Below, in pieces: positions 41,501-49,492 of a stretch of DNA of 59,229 bases. The position numbers and the translations under genes are program-made. Numbering within the stretch: the first letter of the stretch is position 1; each line of letters opens with the position of its first letter. The DNA comes from a virus. Below the pieces are notes generated by a model that was given only the letters and a program-made list of their open reading frames with translations, ran no database searches and was not told the origin of the DNA. The stretch lies in the IMG/VR virus record IMGVR_UViG_3300043502_000004, positions 1 to 59,229 of that record; one strand, given 5' to 3'.

Positions 41501-41975
41501 AGCCCAGATTGGTGGCGCTGTACCCGGCGTCAGCGATCTCCAGACCGATGAGGTCTTCCAGGCCACCGTCCTCCATGGTCGCCTGTTGTGGACTGAGTCC
41601 GAATGCCTCCACTGGCACGGTCTGGGACACGATCAGGTCGTCGGTGGTCTCCACCATGTTGCGGTCCATCATGTCCACGAACTTCTTCGTGGTGGGGTCC
41701 GTCTTGCCGGCCTGGAGTGCCCCGTTAGCCTCGTCCCAGTCCATGTGCAGACGCTGCAACTCAGGGGTGGTCCATGGGGCCTTGCGACGATTGAACGCGT
41801 ACTGCGACGCCTGCTGGTCGGACTGGAACGAGTGTGGCTGGAACCTGTCTAGGAAGTTAGACAGGGCATCGACGACCCCAGCGGCCATCTTCCACTTCTT
41901 GCGGAAGCGCCCATGCCGGTCACGCGGGTGGAGCATTTCCTCCCGCGTGCCCCATGCGGAGCCGATTCCAGCCAC
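35598..41975 (-). CDS. Giant multi-repeat head-module protein, 2125 aa
   Basis: Placed between the capsid protease and capsid genes. Residues about 60-205 have an ADP-ribosyltransferase-like fold with degenerate active site (GYSATN in place of GxSTS; NDRAVIF in place of ExE). The rest is very long and modular: Lys/Ala/Pro linkers (PAKKVAKKAAKKAAPAKAAP) join at least seven Rho-N/SAP-like helical units (about 525-560, 635-670, 703-740, 865-903, 1115-1150, 1410-1452, 1840-1878) and two SH3-like beta units (1237-1290, 1323-1376). SAP/Rho-N modules bind nucleic acid. It may be an internal head or ejected protein; ends in TAG. Confidence 0.75.
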   Translation of the reverse strand: MAGIGSAWGTREEMLHPRDRHGRFRKKWKMAAGVVDALSNFLDRFQPHSFQSDQQASQYAFNRRKAPWTTPELQRLHMDWDEANGALQAGKTDPTTKKFVDMMDRNMVETTDDLIVSQTVPVEAFGLSPQQATMEDGGLEDLIGLEIADAGYSATNLGSELSHPPGSVTLRVAVPKGTRVAYGGRSPNDRAVIFDRDQPLVVTKVESDGRGGWYMLAIAGSGARTKGATAVADDRTHGTRGAALTPEQREARISPQMSGESRLKIAQREQQQNEAATLVHQRQVQGTPPPPTTQTPAPAAPVSPQTPAPPAAGVPERREPVHSNAVGPGSPEGRSASEVAQMGEEAKATAAKEAATPAAPTPPTPLEFQEAARDLSVPTAGKQRSEWNKAHSDLSRGKRDPGDVLRELDTDIEENKRQAASADHAEKKDTLDRNIQAQEQLADLIAEKYGLQRRGREAKGTGDGTSPTPTPAAKKAPRVTPGAPSTKREATPKAPAPRSGKGRKPADIAADIQAAKTREEADAHLEGMTGAELKALADHMEAPVRARATKAELRKAIVFRKGRELDSDAISGHGAARREAEAAQVAKKAVPEVPAAPAKKVAKKAAKKAAPAKAAPSPVDDAEEAFKARVAEAGLPDKVADLRAQAREKKIRGFSTMNKRQLQSALLGDEVPKAGKIAPVSPKKMIPHLEAAESDQEARKLLDNHTLADLKALAEARELELPKRGVTKDKVKDAVLADIRGVPEGAGGETPARSLRQELSAQKWVAPENPAAASKVQGIIDDTDEMDAAELRGSRDDLEKYSKELRAGGNRQDANLVQTLADTMGMRAQVISGVEEGPARAPAKRAVKKVAPSVGAEPDSAPKTLDKMLRTELAKVATDEGVDVKKSATKAQLKEAIERHRRAGGRESSDDRLRQELEAVPVEAPTPVKKTAPAAVVPDRAPTPEEIARDAAPTAPPAKRAKARALKRVPEGSVEGPRAAEKLDSEPRKSAFQEAWDGEGFADDPSLTEIRDDIASGKISQEEGVRRIQSEISFNEEEISDLGAQLEGMAPEDRDEESGVADAIHARRAELQDKITSQKKAAKFLRDHARDEAPVTRQELEVKLDGPEKAALDRVDVDSLKEAARQEGLGDIEGDDKDTLIQNIAKAIAGRELANREKERTARDRQARIDESGKVAEALSNLDQMAQNDGSDKALQAGIRRLPAADRERLTKALGDRDQFRRELDSITKGRDLSRFGTVGETVPYDPQKHDVVGDIAPGSPVLITRAGHDSHLGGGDRVTFKARAIPDEGAKIPAKTPEAPAAPAKKAAKFLPPLASGQQRKSATNVEVGDIVQRAGARNAPPARVTKVERGPGGIDITLEDGRKYNNNPNSAYWMGGDAPAPAKKLSTPGEVSTRLNDIENPPSREEAKALLEGLNGRDIRPMAKELHIPTSGKTNDQIRDEIIEATSGRLLDAKATRGFGGATPTSVPVRTGDITPIVPAKKVAKAAVPAKAAPAPAPVVDLDNPTKHDAEVIGTGLDLDAKGEDKQWLAVVQKDLDAGIDGRQIADGLRRGADSERTLHNIEAETGGGTPDTGRAARINRMELMADRLEGVRPIPKPEAPKKAAADVVRGFDTHLAAQAASRARADLRSGKSHTEVATSLRTAATQVGSRDHDVTPMSRVGDPTASEKSFMKRGDARMLRELAAEIQAEGVAQRAEARATKKATTPAKKARPSVTDDAVATLLMDRIAERDPAVAKAVLAEISPADRKELDAARERDTARKAARAAVPKKRTAAEMRRARSASESEGVPVDEILARWDGQKQDRKNLTGPVGEMISAQLDDAMARLQAANTEAEERTALASLLRPELAQLAARLGLKSDRAKSVMINEIKDRVKGREAPGASAERAVPKVEAPSAGAGIDETVPLKPFPHDDNMRMHADSPTMGLAFAYEKAGRNGSANRMANLRARATTPGTEDRLTPQQVVDELKAIRAQETDPKFQRMLDRAIEANDAPMTPIPDLPPDLPASLRGLMEQLHAIPYARKGKGQSAAIGVISGPSLVDQLAEVFWDAYRGSRGERRQNPQDRIRNLLRGKTHEMNEASFRIWEMTKLLESDEPLDVDAGRKVAQLVKELRDWERSHWPKQ

Positions 41976-41984
41976 AGTCAGTCC

Positions 41985-44591
41985 TTAGTAGGTTGGTGGT
42001 GCAGTGGGCGGCGGACCGGCAGGGGCTGGGGTGTCAGGAGTGGCCGGGTTGGCGGCGTCGGCAGACTCCGCGGACTTGTCCCGCAGGTCCCGGACTACCC
42101 GGTACCGCGCACTAGCTTGCGCAGCGATGTTCCAAGCGTCGACATCCATGCCCGCAGCATCTGTCGCCGACTCTCCGCCAGCTCCCGCCGTGGCTGGGTC
42201 AGCAGCTCCTCCGGGAGGAGCAGGGGCCGGCTGCCCAGGTACCGCGGGTCCAGCCAGTACTGGCGCAGCTGCTCCCGGTGCTGGAGCTGGTGCAGCTCCT
42301 GGTAGAGGGCCCGCGTCCATGGAGAACATGTGCTGGAGGCGTTCGGCTCGCTGTCGCTGGGCATAGATCTCCTCGTCTTCCTCCAGGTCTTTGAGCCGGG
42401 CCGCCAGCTCGTCCCGGTTGCTGTCCTGCTTCGACGCTTCCTCTTCCTTGGTGGCGGCGAAGTGCAGCTCCACCTCTCGCCTGATGGCATTCATGACGAT
42501 GCCGGTCGGCGGCGGCTCATACGGGACCGTGTCGAAGTCGCTGAACCAGACAGAGCCGGCGGCGGTGAGGGCCTGGACCTCGTCGTTGTCCATGCTGTAG
42601 ATGGGGAACGCAGGGGCGTTGACGGCCAGGGCGGCAGTGAGTTCCAAGGCGCCACGTTCCCGGCGCCAGTCCCCGGACAGCGGGGAGCGACGCAACTTCG
42701 CTACCTTCTGCGGTGTGGCTTCAGGAACAACGGATCCGGAGAACCAGATGCCGAAGTCGTCTTCCCCGCATCGGATGACGGCAATCTCGTCGCCGGTGTT
42801 GTCATAGTGAATCGCCGTCGCCGTGTAGCCCAGGTTGATCGCCGCGTGTCGGGTGTCCATGATGATCTTCCCGACGTTGAGCGCGTCCCCCTCCGCGGTG
42901 ACCACGGTCCCGAGATGGAACGGCTCGTACCCGTTGCGGGACCGGGGGGCCATGACACACTCCCGGTTGGTGACATCACGATGGCATTCATTCCAGGCCG
43001 CGAGGTGACCGAACACGTGACCCTCGTCAGTAACCGTGAGCTTCGTTTTTCCGGCTAGCTGCGGGTTGTCGAACCAGGACTTCGGCGGGTTCACCGGGTA
43101 GGTCATGCTCATGCTGTCCTCCGAGATCTGGACGCCAGCCTTCTTGGCCGCAGCCACAATCCGTGCCTTGATCTGCTTCAGCTGGTCCGGGGTGTACTGC
43201 CCGGCGTTCTGCTGCTGGTTGATGTAGGACCAGGCGGCCCGAATGTGTTCTGGAGTGTCAATCGGGTACCGCTTCTTACTGTCGCGGTAGCCGGGGTCGG
43301 CGTAGCTGACATCCCCGTAGGGCTCCGCGGCGGCGTAGCTGTCCATGCTCAGCTGTACTCCTGGTGCACCGGACCGGTCCCAGGGGGCTCGGATGTTGTT
43401 GTCTCCGAACTCCCTGGCCATGATCGCGTAGATCTCTGAGATGACATTCCGGGCACCCTCGATGTCTTTCTCCGCAACGTTGGGCAGGCCACCGTGGGCG
43501 CCACTGATCAGCGCTGCCGCCGCGTAGATGGCATGGAAGACGAGGGTGAGTTTCCCGTTGATGATGTCGCCGATAGGCAGCCGGTATGACGTCGGGTCCA
43601 GGGGGTTGCCCCGGTCGTCGTGATACAGGAACGCCTCCCGCATCTTGTTGGCGTCCCCGTTGGCCCATGCGGTGATCTTTTTGACTGCATCGTCGTTGTC
43701 GAACACGGCTTCTCGGACAGCCAGGGGCTTACCCTTCCAGCCGTTTGGGTTGATCGAGGCGACCATGGCCTTGGCCTCACCGCAGCCGCAGTCCTCGTCG
43801 TCCTCCATGGACCAGGGCATGTCCTCGTCGTCCCAGTCCTGATCTCCGTCGAAGACCCGCATCCCCAGGTCCGCGTAGGCCGGGATGGAGACCAGCGTCG
43901 AGCCACCCACCACGAACTGGTTGTAGTGCTCCACGCCGGTCTCGGGGTTGATGCCCACATGGACCGTCCCCCCCGGGTCCAGGCTGGGACCGGCGACGCC
44001 CATTGTCACCAGATACCGGGCACGCTTCGCCTCGGGGACGATGTCCTCGTTGAGGAAGTCGCCCCAGGAGTAGGCCCAGTCCTGGCCGGCGTGGTCGGGG
44101 CCCACTCCGAAGCCGAGCATCCGGCCCACAGTGATGCCTCCGGTGTGACCCTGTGCCTGCTCCTTGCGCCAGTCCAGGGGCCGGGGCATGGTCCGGGTGG
44201 TCAGGGAGTTGGGCTCGAACACCCGGATCCTGCGGGGCTCCCCGGTGGGCAGGCCGATGGGCGCCATGGGGCTGGCCCAGGTGTACCGACCCAGCTCTGG
44301 CTGCTTGTCGATCAGGGCCTGGGCCGCGATCAGGTACTTCGGGTCGTCGCTGGTGACCATGGATGCGGTCAAGCTGTGTCCGTGACCCTTGCCTGGAGGG
44401 GCACCCACCGCCTTCTGGTGCAGGATGTTGCAGAGCCCTTCCGGATTCTTCGGGAAGTACTTCCGGAGGTTCCTCACGCAACGGTCAAAATCATGGGGCA
44501 TATGCCAGCGGATTTTTGCCGCACCTTTTCCGGCCAGCCAGTAACGCTGCAAAGCGGCGGGCATTCCACGAGCAGGGTTCGGGTCGACCAT
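41985..44591 (-). CDS. Capsid maturation protease, 868 aa
   Basis: ATG 44591 follows GAGGAGGGG and overlaps the MuF stop as TAATG. The region about 525-640 (VFGHLAAWNECHRD, ECVMAPRS, then a GTVVTAEGDALNVGKI segment, HYDNTGDE and SGDWRRERGALELTAALAVN) is the hallmark of the actinophage capsid maturation protease. The N-terminal half adds KIRWHMPHDFDRCVRNLRK and an LPIGDIINGKLTLV domain. The C-terminus is Ala/Pro-rich. At 868 residues it is long; it probably cleaves the capsid N-terminus and perhaps the giant protein. Confidence 0.8.
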   Translation of the reverse strand: MVDPNPARGMPAALQRYWLAGKGAAKIRWHMPHDFDRCVRNLRKYFPKNPEGLCNILHQKAVGAPPGKGHGHSLTASMVTSDDPKYLIAAQALIDKQPELGRYTWASPMAPIGLPTGEPRRIRVFEPNSLTTRTMPRPLDWRKEQAQGHTGGITVGRMLGFGVGPDHAGQDWAYSWGDFLNEDIVPEAKRARYLVTMGVAGPSLDPGGTVHVGINPETGVEHYNQFVVGGSTLVSIPAYADLGMRVFDGDQDWDDEDMPWSMEDDEDCGCGEAKAMVASINPNGWKGKPLAVREAVFDNDDAVKKITAWANGDANKMREAFLYHDDRGNPLDPTSYRLPIGDIINGKLTLVFHAIYAAAALISGAHGGLPNVAEKDIEGARNVISEIYAIMAREFGDNNIRAPWDRSGAPGVQLSMDSYAAAEPYGDVSYADPGYRDSKKRYPIDTPEHIRAAWSYINQQQNAGQYTPDQLKQIKARIVAAAKKAGVQISEDSMSMTYPVNPPKSWFDNPQLAGKTKLTVTDEGHVFGHLAAWNECHRDVTNRECVMAPRSRNGYEPFHLGTVVTAEGDALNVGKIIMDTRHAAINLGYTATAIHYDNTGDEIAVIRCGEDDFGIWFSGSVVPEATPQKVAKLRRSPLSGDWRRERGALELTAALAVNAPAFPIYSMDNDEVQALTAAGSVWFSDFDTVPYEPPPTGIVMNAIRREVELHFAATKEEEASKQDSNRDELAARLKDLEEDEEIYAQRQRAERLQHMFSMDAGPLPGAAPAPAPGAAAPVLAGPAVPGQPAPAPPGGAADPATAGAGGESATDAAGMDVDAWNIAAQASARYRVVRDLRDKSAESADAANPATPDTPAPAGPPPTAPPTY

Positions 44592-45313
44592 TACCCCTCC
44601 TCGTTCACGATCACCAGGTTGCAGCGACAACCGCAGACCAAGTCCGCTGGTGCAATTGGATCACCTGGGAACATCATTGGGAAGTCGTCCATGTAGAACG
44701 GCATGCTCAAGTCTCGCGTTTCACCGTCGACTTCCCGGTGCGGAGTTCGTACACGCAAATCATCCCGGGTATCCCAGCGCTTGCGAAGTAGCCGTCCGGT
44801 CACCCGGGACTGTTCCATCCCCGCTGCCAAGGTCCCTGCACCATAGGCACGGGTGGTCTCTGTCTGAGCAATTACTTTGGCCCGGTTCGGCCACCGTTCG
44901 CTGTCCGTATACGTAAGGACTTGATCAACACGAGCCGCCAGCTGTTCCAGAGACTCGCCCGCGTTGACACCCTCAGAAAGCTCAGCGAAGACCAGGTTGT
45001 AAGTCTCGTCGGGGATCCGTACCAACAGATTCTCTGTTTGACCAAGAGTTGCGAGGACGAAGGCATGTCGCGAGACCGGGGGAACATCGGTCGCCTCTGA
45101 CCAGGCGTGCAGAGATATCTCACCAATCGCGGTGAGGATGGTGTCCAGTTCATCCTGCCAAGCTCCCTGCGTGGAATAGATGGCAGTCGGGTCCGGCGGG
45201 ATCCGGTGCTGGCGCCACGGGGCCATGACGGCGGCCCGTGCCTTGTCCAGCCACCGCCTCAGGGCACCACCCACGACCCCGCGCAGGTTCTCCTCATCCT
45301 CACGGCGTGGCAT
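44591..45313 (-). CDS. MuF-like head morphogenesis protein, 240 aa
   Basis: Placed right after the portal gene and containing KVIAQTETTRAYGAGT, RKRWDTRDDLRVRTPHREVDGE and CGCRCNLVIV, the conserved end of the phage Mu gpF/SPP1 gp7 family. These minor head proteins attach to the portal and may be injected with DNA. The ADP-ribosyltransferase-like domain often fused to MuF proteins is instead on the separate giant protein. Confidence 0.85.
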   Translation of the reverse strand: MPRREDEENLRGVVGGALRRWLDKARAAVMAPWRQHRIPPDPTAIYSTQGAWQDELDTILTAIGEISLHAWSEATDVPPVSRHAFVLATLGQTENLLVRIPDETYNLVFAELSEGVNAGESLEQLAARVDQVLTYTDSERWPNRAKVIAQTETTRAYGAGTLAAGMEQSRVTGRLLRKRWDTRDDLRVRTPHREVDGETRDLSMPFYMDDFPMMFPGDPIAPADLVCGCRCNLVIVNEEG

Positions 45314-47201
45314 TGAGGAACCCTGACTTGTTCAGGTATTCGCCCAGCAGCTCGACCCGGTGCGGGATGCCGCGGGTCAACAGGGTGGAGCAGTACTGGT
45401 CGAGTGCCGCTTTGAGTCCAGTGACGTCGAGGGTCGGGTCGACCTGTTCCGCCAGGACGGTGAGGTGGTCCCAGGCCCCGTTGAGGAGTCGGACCGCGTG
45501 GTCGTCACCGTTCACTTTGATCTTGGTGTGGAACTCGTAGGCAGGGCAGGCGAACTGGTGCCGGTGGGAGTTTCCGGCCAACCTCTTCCCAGCCAGCTCC
45601 ATGGCCCGCAGGACCGTCGCGTTGGCGATGACGAACAGGTTGATAGGCGCGACCGAGGCGGACGCGGCCAGGCCCGCTGGGGCAGCGGCCGGCAGCGGGC
45701 CACCGGGTGCATTCTGGGCCTGCGACTCGACCGGCAGTGCCTGGCCTGGCACGGTGGAGATCCCGGTGGGTGGGGCCGGTGGAGGAGGCGGCCCGGCCCC
45801 ACCCTGTTGAGGAAAGACCGTGTCCGGGGGCAGCAGCTCGTCGGAGATCCCGGCCAGTTTCCGAACGGCGGGGACCTGGAACAGGTTGGCGTCACGCAGC
45901 ATCAGTTCCCGGATGAAGAGCTTGTTGTCCTCTTCCTCTTCGGGCACGTCACTGAGCTTCAGGTCGTTGAGGGTGATGACCGTTTCCCGGCTGACGATCC
46001 CTTCCTTGTACATCTCCCGGGCTTCCTTGCCCCGCTCGGGGCGCACGACCAGGGGCGCGGTGTCGTACCAGAAGACGTAGCGGTCCGGGTCCTCTTTGAT
46101 GACTTTGAGGGCCGGGATGAGGTAGGCCTTGGTGATGGCGTCACAGATCCGGGTCATCAATGGTTCGATATGAACCTTGATCTGCCCCTCCATGATTTGC
46201 CAGGCCCCCCAGTGATTAGCCTCCCCTGCTCCACTGAGGATCGAGGGGTCCACGTCCATGGAGGTGGCGAATCTACGGAGTGCTTCCTGGCGTAGCTCCA
46301 GGGCCTGGTGGCTCAGCTCGGAGCCGAACTGGATCAGGTCAATCTTCCCCAGGGCTTCCAGGGGCATCTCCACGATCATGGGGATGACTCCGGCGGCGGT
46401 GCCTTCACCTTTCAGGGACCGGGACCCAGCCTTCATGATCGCCTGGGTCAGGCCTTCGGCGCCAGGGATGTCGGCGTCCTCGTCCGGGAAGCTGACCTCC
46501 TTCGGGATGGGCAGCAGGCCCGCGGAGACAAGCCGGGAGTCGATCTGGCTAAACACGTACCGGGTCAGCCGTTCGATCTCCCACAGCATCGGCATGGCGG
46601 CCCGGGTCGGGGACTGGGCCCACATGGTGCGGCGGGGGTGCGGGGTCCAGACCCGGATGATCATGTCCGTCTCGGGGTTCAGCTTCTCCGGCTCACCGAA
46701 GTAGTTGGTCATCTCAATGACCCCGGTGCGGGTGTACTTCTTCAGCTCCGAGCAGGACAGGACGAACCACTCGTCCGACTCGGGGTCACTGGTTCCACGC
46801 CCGATGATGTACGCGTCCCCCACCAGGGTCAGGTTGATCCCCAGCAGCCGGATGGCTTCCTGCTTCTGCGTCGGCCCCCCGAACAAGGTGTCCGCCAGAC
46901 CAGCCACCTTCGGCTTGGTGCACTCCTTCTGGACCCGTCCATTCTTGTCAACCTCGGCCACATAGATACGCACCCGGGAGCAGGCCGACCCGATCCAGTC
47001 AGCCAGGAACCGCAGCTCCCCGATGACGTCGTACAGGCGCCAGATCTCCGTCTGCCAGGACTGGTCGCCGAACTTGTAGATCTGCCACGCCCGCCCCTCC
47101 AGGTTGCGTATCCGGGACGCGGAAGCCACAAGGCTTGCCCCCGAGTCGTGCACGACGTCAGGGACTGGTGCCGCGATGGCTTTACGCCGACCCAGGGCCA
47201 C
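45300..47201 (-). CDS. Portal protein, 633 aa
   Basis: GTG 47201 has AAGGAG 8 bases upstream, immediately after the membrane gene. RIRNLEGRAWQIYKFGDQSWQ, RFLADWIGSACSRVRIYV and later SGAGEANHWGAWQI follow the HK97-like portal family. The portal ring is the DNA entry gate of the head. The Pro/Gly-rich 480-530 segment and the C-terminal region are extensions typical of actinophage portals. Confidence 0.85.
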   Translation of the reverse strand: MALGRRKAIAAPVPDVVHDSGASLVASASRIRNLEGRAWQIYKFGDQSWQTEIWRLYDVIGELRFLADWIGSACSRVRIYVAEVDKNGRVQKECTKPKVAGLADTLFGGPTQKQEAIRLLGINLTLVGDAYIIGRGTSDPESDEWFVLSCSELKKYTRTGVIEMTNYFGEPEKLNPETDMIIRVWTPHPRRTMWAQSPTRAAMPMLWEIERLTRYVFSQIDSRLVSAGLLPIPKEVSFPDEDADIPGAEGLTQAIMKAGSRSLKGEGTAAGVIPMIVEMPLEALGKIDLIQFGSELSHQALELRQEALRRFATSMDVDPSILSGAGEANHWGAWQIMEGQIKVHIEPLMTRICDAITKAYLIPALKVIKEDPDRYVFWYDTAPLVVRPERGKEAREMYKEGIVSRETVITLNDLKLSDVPEEEEDNKLFIRELMLRDANLFQVPAVRKLAGISDELLPPDTVFPQQGGAGPPPPPAPPTGISTVPGQALPVESQAQNAPGGPLPAAAPAGLAASASVAPINLFVIANATVLRAMELAGKRLAGNSHRHQFACPAYEFHTKIKVNGDDHAVRLLNGAWDHLTVLAEQVDPTLDVTGLKAALDQYCSTLLTRGIPHRVELLGEYLNKSGFLNATP

Positions 47202-47205
47202 AGGG

Positions 47206-47493
47206 TTACTCCTTGCTGGTGGGGTTGAGGAGTCCGGCCACATGGGACGCGGCGGGTATAGCAAGAACTGCTATGACCCAGACGTTAGGGAACAGGACAG
47301 CCACCGGCATGACCGGGAGGGCTATCCAGATACTGGTGCACCAGGGACAGTGCACCAGGTATGACATCTTCGATTCAGGACCCCAGCGTGTGACCACCCA
47401 GCGCCGGTATCCCACGGTCAGGAAGTCCTCGACGAGTAGCCGGGTAATCCGGGCTACTGCCAAGGCAGCAACGACCAGGGAAACAACGATCAC
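47206..47493 (-). CDS. DUF1360-like membrane protein, 95 aa
   Basis: Three hydrophobic segments (IVVSLVVAALAVARITRLLV; SIWIALPVMPVAVLFP; VIAVLAIPAASHVAGLL) and the CPWCTSIWIA motif place it in the DUF1360 group of small membrane proteins, which often lie between terminase and portal genes in actinophages. The role is unknown. Confidence 0.75.
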   Translation of the reverse strand: MIVVSLVVAALAVARITRLLVEDFLTVGYRRWVVTRWGPESKMSYLVHCPWCTSIWIALPVMPVAVLFPNVWVIAVLAIPAASHVAGLLNPTSKE

Positions 47494-47526
47494 GCCTTTA
47501 CTCTAAAGGCCCGTCGATCACAAGGG

Positions 47527-48966
47527 CTAGAACCCGAGTGAATCCAGCCCGTAGAGGTCCTGACTCAACTGGAAGTCGTAGTCGTAGGCATTCCCGACCC
47601 GCATCCGCTTCTTCTCCCCGGACATCAGCTTCAGGCAGGCGTGGACCATGGCGTCCATGCGGTCCGGTGACTCCTGGGTGGAGGCCGGATCGAACCGGAC
47701 CATCTCCTTCTCCAGCTCGTCGTGATACCCGACCATGTGCAGGCGCCCCTGCTGATTACGCATTGCCACCGGCTCGGCCCGCGTCTTCTTGCCGTGCTTC
47801 GCGTGCACGGATTCCAGGGGGGCGGAGGTGTGCTTCGGGAACATCCCCTTGTCCCGGCATTCCTTGTACGCGTCTTCGAGGACTTCCCGCAGGAACCTTT
47901 TACCGAGGTTCTCTTCGTACAGAACCAGGTCGGCCCGGTATTCGGCACAGGCCCGCCACACGGCCAGCGCAGCCTGCCTGCCTGATTCCGGCACGGAACA
48001 ATCAGCCAGTATGTATAGCTCGTCTTCAGTATCTCGACAGGCCACGACGATGCCGAACTTCGCATCGTTTCCGGTGAGGTTCGGGTCACAGCCCACCACC
48101 GTGGAGACGATGGCCTCCGGTACCTGATCCGAGGCCACCCGGTTCTTGGCGATGTCCGTGCGCCGGAACAGGCCACCGATACCGAGGTCCAGTAGCTTCC
48201 CGTACAGTTCCTGGTCGCCCAGCGTGGTGCCGTCGTACCGGAGCTTCATCTCGGCCAGGGCCTGGGTGCTCAGGTTGGACGCATTGTCGAACGTGGATCC
48301 CACAATGATGTGGATGGTGCCGTCAGTACGCGTAACCCACTCTTCCAGCAGAGCAATGGGCTTGGGTGTAGTGGTGACGAATGCCCGAGGATGATCTCCC
48401 ACAAGGTCAGCTCGCAGGGAAGGCAGCAGACCTTCGTACCAGGTCTCGTAAGGCTTGATCCACTTGGCCATCTCATCGCACAGGATGCCGGCGGCGTTGT
48501 ATCCACGTCCGGTGTCTGGATCGTCGGCCCCCTCCAGGTAGATCTTGGCCCCGTCCGGGAACAGGACCATGGGCCGCGGGCTCTGCTTGTACCGGTGGTC
48601 GATCTTGCGACGACGCAGCACGTTGAGCAGACCGCTGGGGCCTTCGGCGTTGATGGTCCTGGCGTCGGCCAGGGTGTCCGCCACCACCAGCCACTCGGTG
48701 GGGACCCCGTGTCGGTCAAACGGGTGCCGTAACACCCTGTCCACGATCCACTCCGAACCGGCACGACTCTTCCCGAATCCACGCCCGGCCAGGGCCAGGC
48801 AGATCAGCCACGGCAGGTTGGTCGGCGGTACCTGCTCTGGCCGGGAAGTCCACCACCACTCGCCGCGTTGTATCTCTTCGAGGACGGTGTCGGGCAGGGA
48901 GGAGACCCAGGCGACCTTCTGGTCACTGGGCAGGAGTGCGACACGTTCCTTGAGGGATAGCCCCAC
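47527..48966 (-). CDS. Terminase large subunit, 479 aa
   Basis: ATPase Walker A GRGFGKSR at residues 61-68 and Walker B ILCDE at 161-165, followed by the coupling TTTPKP at 198-203. The C-terminal nuclease has D294 in VGCDPNL and further acidic residues (VLYEENLG, FDPASTQESPDRMDA). It packages DNA into the head with the portal. It is the first gene of the minus-strand late operon; no small subunit is found beside it. Confidence 0.95.
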   Translation of the reverse strand: MGLSLKERVALLPSDQKVAWVSSLPDTVLEEIQRGEWWWTSRPEQVPPTNLPWLICLALAGRGFGKSRAGSEWIVDRVLRHPFDRHGVPTEWLVVADTLADARTINAEGPSGLLNVLRRRKIDHRYKQSPRPMVLFPDGAKIYLEGADDPDTGRGYNAAGILCDEMAKWIKPYETWYEGLLPSLRADLVGDHPRAFVTTTPKPIALLEEWVTRTDGTIHIIVGSTFDNASNLSTQALAEMKLRYDGTTLGDQELYGKLLDLGIGGLFRRTDIAKNRVASDQVPEAIVSTVVGCDPNLTGNDAKFGIVVACRDTEDELYILADCSVPESGRQAALAVWRACAEYRADLVLYEENLGKRFLREVLEDAYKECRDKGMFPKHTSAPLESVHAKHGKKTRAEPVAMRNQQGRLHMVGYHDELEKEMVRFDPASTQESPDRMDAMVHACLKLMSGEKKRMRVGNAYDYDFQLSQDLYGLDSLGF

Positions 48967-49014
48967 GTGATCATGCTACGTCTACCCGGAGCAACCGGAA
49001 CTTCTGGACACAGC

Positions 49015-49044
49015 TTGCGCCTACCCCCCGGGGAGGGGTATCGT
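49015..49044 (+). promoter_or_regulatory. C/G-spacer promoter for tRNA genes
   Basis: TTGCGC (49015-49020), an 18-base spacer CTACCCCCCGGGGAGGGG and TATCGT (49039-49044). It lies 77 bases before the tRNA at 49122. The opposite strand carries TAGGCG at the other end of the palindrome, so a divergent promoter for the late operon is also possible. Confidence 0.55.
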
Positions 49045-49092
49045 TCTGGTAGCGAGAAGCACGGTATCTAGACCGTCCCGTGTGTTCCGTCG

Positions 49093-49117
49093 CAGTGGGG
49101 GGTCTGCTCCCCCACTG
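49093..49117 (+). other. 9-bp hairpin upstream of tRNA
   Basis: CAGTGGGGG pairs with CCCCCACTG over a 7-base loop, 5 bases before the tRNA. No T-run. A likely processing element, as with the hairpins in the 12.6-kb tRNA cluster. Confidence 0.45.
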
Positions 49118-49121
49118 TCAA

Positions 49122-49195
49122 GCCCGGTTGGTGTAGGTATGCACAGTGGCTCTCAAAAAGCACAAGACGTGGTTCAACTCCACGGCTGGGCACCA
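49122..49195 (+). tRNA. tRNA with CAA anticodon and short variable loop
   Basis: Acceptor GCCCGGT/GCTGGGC, D-arm GTGT/GCAC, T-arm CGTGG-TTCAACT-CCACG, A73 and an encoded CCA. The anticodon arm GTGGCT/AGCAC pairs if one G is bulged; loop CTCAAAA gives CAA (Leu codon UUG). But the variable loop is only 4 bases, whereas Leu tRNAs are long-arm. It may be misfolded, degenerate or a different isotype. Confidence 0.6.
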
Positions 49196-49392
49196 GTGCC
49201 AGACGTACGGGCTGGCTTTAAGCTTTGACAGGTCCACAGCACCGTCTCATGTCGCCCGAACCGGGGTCGGTCCAGGGTTCGGGAGGCAAGTGCTGCTCCG
49301 TGGGGATCTTGGTGATCTCCCTAGGACCACTGATCACCTGTGTGGGGTCGGGCTTTCACCTCTCTGGGGCCCGGCCCCCACGAACTTCACGG
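49196..49392. other. Spacer between two tRNAs
   Basis: No gene is seen. A hairpin-like GTGGGG...CCCCCAC arrangement lies near 49342-49380 just before the tRNA-Leu. The rest shows no tRNA fold I can confirm. Confidence 0.4.
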
Positions 49393-49475
49393 GTCAGAGT
49401 GGCGGAACGGTAGACGCGCCAGCTTGAGGTGCTGGTGTCCTGACGGACGTGGGGGTTCGAGTCCCCCCTTTGACA
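49393..49475 (+). tRNA. tRNA-Leu (GAG)
   Basis: Acceptor GTCAGAG/CTTTGAC, anticodon stem CCAGC/GCTGG with loop TTGAGGT (anticodon GAG), a long variable arm (TGTCCTGACGGACG) and T-arm GGGGG-TTCGAGT-CCCCC. All the traits of a class II tRNA-Leu are present; it is the most regular tRNA of the window. Confidence 0.9.
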
Positions 49476-49492
49476 CCCTGGATCCCATCCAG

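Noticed and set aside
38781-41852. A 1023-codon open frame on the plus strand opposite the giant protein gene
   Set aside because: It is a by-product of the GC-rich codon use of the minus-strand gene: no ribosome site, low-complexity Leu/Gly/Arg-rich translation, no motif.
48966-49015. A promoter for the minus-strand late operon next to the terminase gene
   Set aside because: Only poor matches (TTCCGG with 16 bases to TAGCAT) are present; a phage-specific late factor may be used, but nothing in the sequence proves a site.
49146-49427. A 93-codon plus-strand frame starting MALKKHKTWF
   Set aside because: It covers most of the tRNA at 49122 and the start of tRNA-Leu at 49393, so it cannot be a normal gene.
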